From Thiomonas delicata (GTDB taxonomy: Bacteria > Pseudomonadota > Gammaproteobacteria > Burkholderiales > Burkholderiaceae_C): a stretch of 64,000 nucleotides of DNA. Below the pieces are notes generated by a model. That model did not search any database and had not been told where the DNA came from. It was given only the letters and a program-made list of their open reading frames with translations. The stretch is taken from assembly GCF_900088825.1 (NCBI RefSeq), contig NZ_LT592171.1:854425-918424 (forward strand), written 5' to 3'. Positions within the stretch are counted from its first letter, which is position 1, and the number at the start of each line of letters is the position of its first letter. The position numbers and the translations under genes were made by a program. Shown here in pieces: positions 62,491 through 64,000 of this stretch.

Positions 62491-62860
62491 TCCATGTCGC
62501 CGGAGGCGCTCGCGGGCGGATCGAGCAGGGTCATCGCCTTGGTAGGATCCCGGCGGACTGGACGAACCTCTTGCCCGCATTGAACCGCCACCCGGAAGAT
62601 CTCGAAATGTCCGAGCGGATGTGGGGTGACTTCGTGCGCACTGATCTTGAGCCGCCAGCATCGGCGTCGGGTCGACAGCCTGTCAGGCGCGGGGACTCGG
62701 CTTGCGTTTCGCCATGGTCGGGGATGTGATGACCGACGTGAACCCGTGTCCTCGTGTCGAGAGCGTCGAAGCAATCTTTCCTCGGCTCGGAGCGGTCGGC
62801 CGGACGGAAGAGGTCATCGTGCTCCCCGATTTGACGCACAGCTGAACCGCGCGCAACGAC
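62491..62860. other. Gap without recognisable gene
   Basis: This 370-bp gap lies between queG and the MFS gene. A 102-codon minus-strand frame (62531-62839) shows no family signature, no convincing ribosome binding site and a random-looking composition. No repeat or RNA gene was recognised. It presumably holds the promoter of the downstream transporter. Confidence 0.5.
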
Positions 62861-64000
62861 ATGCCCGACGATCCGCGACAGGCCTGGCCGGCATCGGCAA
62901 CCATTGCAACCGCGGGAGAGCCGCCGCCCGTCGAACCGCCCCGTCGCCTGAGGATGCTGATTCCGCTGATCGTGGCGATCGCATTCCTGATGGAGCAGCT
63001 CGACGTCACCATCGTGACCACCGCCATTCCGGACATGGCGCGCGCTTTACACACCACCGCCGTGCACATGAGCCTTGCGGTGAGCGCCTACATTTTCACC
63101 CTCGCGGTGTTCATTCCGATCAGCGGTTGGTGTGCCGACCGCTTCGGCACGCGCCGGGTGTTCACGGCGGCTCTCGCCGTGTTCACCTTGGGGTCCGCCT
63201 TGTGCGGCATGGCCGACAGCTTTGCGATGCTCGTGGCGACTCGCGTGTTGCAAGGCCTGGGCGGGGCCATGATGACCCCAGTCGGCCGCCTCATCCTGCT
63301 GCGCAGCTTTCCGCGCAATCAGCTCGTCAAAGCGATGACGTATACGACCTTGCCAGCCATCATCGGGCCGGTCATCGGTCCTCTGCTCGGCGGTTATCTC
63401 ACCACCTATCTCTCCTGGCGTTGGATTTTTTACATCAACCTACCCTTCGGTCTGATCGGGATGGCGTTGGCCTATCGCTATGTCACGCCCCTGCCGGCCG
63501 AGGAGGTGTCGCCTTTCGATCTGACGGGTTTCGCTCTGTTCGGCGTGGGCGTCGGCCTGCTGCAGTTCACGATGGAAGGCATCGGGCATTTCTCCTGGGG
63601 CGCATTGGCGGCTCTTGTCGTGATCGCCATGGGGCTAGTCCTGGGTTTTGCATGGCGAAGCCGCGCGCAAGCGCACCCCGCCGTCGACCTGGGGCTGCTG
63701 CGTGAGCGGGCGTTTGGCATTGCGACGATAGCCGGCGGGTTGTGCCGGGTTGCGATGAACGCGCCCGTCTATCTCCTGCCGCTTCTGCTGCAACTGGGCC
63801 TGGGCATGAGTTCCGTGGAGTCCGGCTCGCTCACCTTTCTATCCGCGTTCGGCGCGCCGCTGATCCGGCTCGCCATCGGCCCCGCGTTGCGCCATCTTGG
63901 ATTCAAGAGCCTGTTGATCGGCAGCGCGCTGGCCTGTTCCGGCATGCTCGCTAGCTTCGCCTTGATTGGACCAGTGACGTCACACGCCTGGATTGCGGCC
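62861..64000 (+). CDS. MFS exporter, DHA2-type, truncated by window edge
   Basis: The frame from ATG 62861 stays open for 380 codons to the window end. It starts with a polar, Pro-rich 35 residues, then IVAIAFLMEQLDVTIVTTAIP (helix 1 with the drug:H+ antiporter motif D1), GWCADRFGTRRVF (loop 2-3 motif A), ATRVLQGLGGAMMTPVGRLI (motif B) and TYTTLPAIIGPVIGPLLGGY (motif C). These mark a 14-helix DHA2 family exporter (EmrB-like). An HlyD-type partner is not visible in the window. The true start is uncertain; no strong Shine-Dalgarno precedes it. Confidence 0.88.
   Translation, partial: MPDDPRQAWPASATIATAGEPPPVEPPRRLRMLIPLIVAIAFLMEQLDVTIVTTAIPDMARALHTTAVHMSLAVSAYIFTLAVFIPISGWCADRFGTRRVFTAALAVFTLGSALCGMADSFAMLVATRVLQGLGGAMMTPVGRLILLRSFPRNQLVKAMTYTTLPAIIGPVIGPLLGGYLTTYLSWRWIFYINLPFGLIGMALAYRYVTPLPAEEVSPFDLTGFALFGVGVGLLQFTMEGIGHFSWGALAALVVIAMGLVLGFAWRSRAQAHPAVDLGLLRERAFGIATIAGGLCRVAMNAPVYLLPLLLQLGLGMSSVESGSLTFLSAFGAPLIRLAIGPALRHLGFKSLLIGSALACSGMLASFALIGPVTSHAWIAA

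Noticed and set aside
62531-62839. A 102-codon minus-strand gene
   Set aside because: No ribosome binding site, family motif or sensible composition.

Overview
The window is a GC-rich chromosomal segment of a betaproteobacterium, most likely a member of the Burkholderiales. This rests on gene families and gene pairings: nadE next to a PII gene, a sigma factor-DUF3619-DUF3106-RDD cluster, tsaE-amidase beside queG, mutL-miaA, and a double-length UvrA. The genus cannot be fixed from the sequence alone.

Left flank (1-11645). The 3' part of nadE and glnB are followed by a minus-strand envelope-lipid group (LpxH-like hydrolase, GT4 glycosyltransferase, DgkA, LOG protein). Next come a minus-strand sigma factor operon, an HDOD-GAF protein, a SAM methyltransferase, a LysE-type exporter, a second methyltransferase-like protein and a complete tRNA-Asp.

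Genomic island (11674-41362, about 29.7 kb). It is inserted in the 3' half of tRNA-Asp, bounded by perfect 49-bp direct repeats, with a tyrosine integrase at its right end. The left half holds DNA processing and mobilisation genes: an excisionase-like HTH protein, a primase-type zinc protein, a DUF3987 protein, a MOBC-type relaxase candidate and a VirD4/TraD-like coupling protein. Repeat- and hairpin-rich DNA between the last two is a candidate oriT. No mating-pore genes are present, so it looks like a mobilisable element that borrows a helper. An IS630-type element and a HigBA-like toxin-antitoxin pair separate the halves. The right half is one same-strand, tightly packed defence operon: DNA cytosine methyltransferase, Vsr endonuclease, drmD, drmMI, a 624-aa protein ending in a DUF4209/HEPN-like RNxxxHG motif, drmA, drmB and drmC. 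This is a class 1 DISARM system with three added genes. The HEPN-like protein, translationally coupled between drmMI and drmA, is the strongest candidate for an undescribed component.

Right flank (41363-64000). An ABC exporter, the 1902-aa tandem UvrA, a PAS-GGDEF cyclase and an MFS phosphate-transporter-like protein preceded by a Pho-box-like repeat are followed by mutL-miaA, a DedA protein, a TAXI-type TRAP transporter, tsaE-amiC, queG and the 5' part of a DHA2-type MFS exporter that runs off the window.

All functional calls come from reading motifs and context; no searches were run. GC comparisons are by eye.
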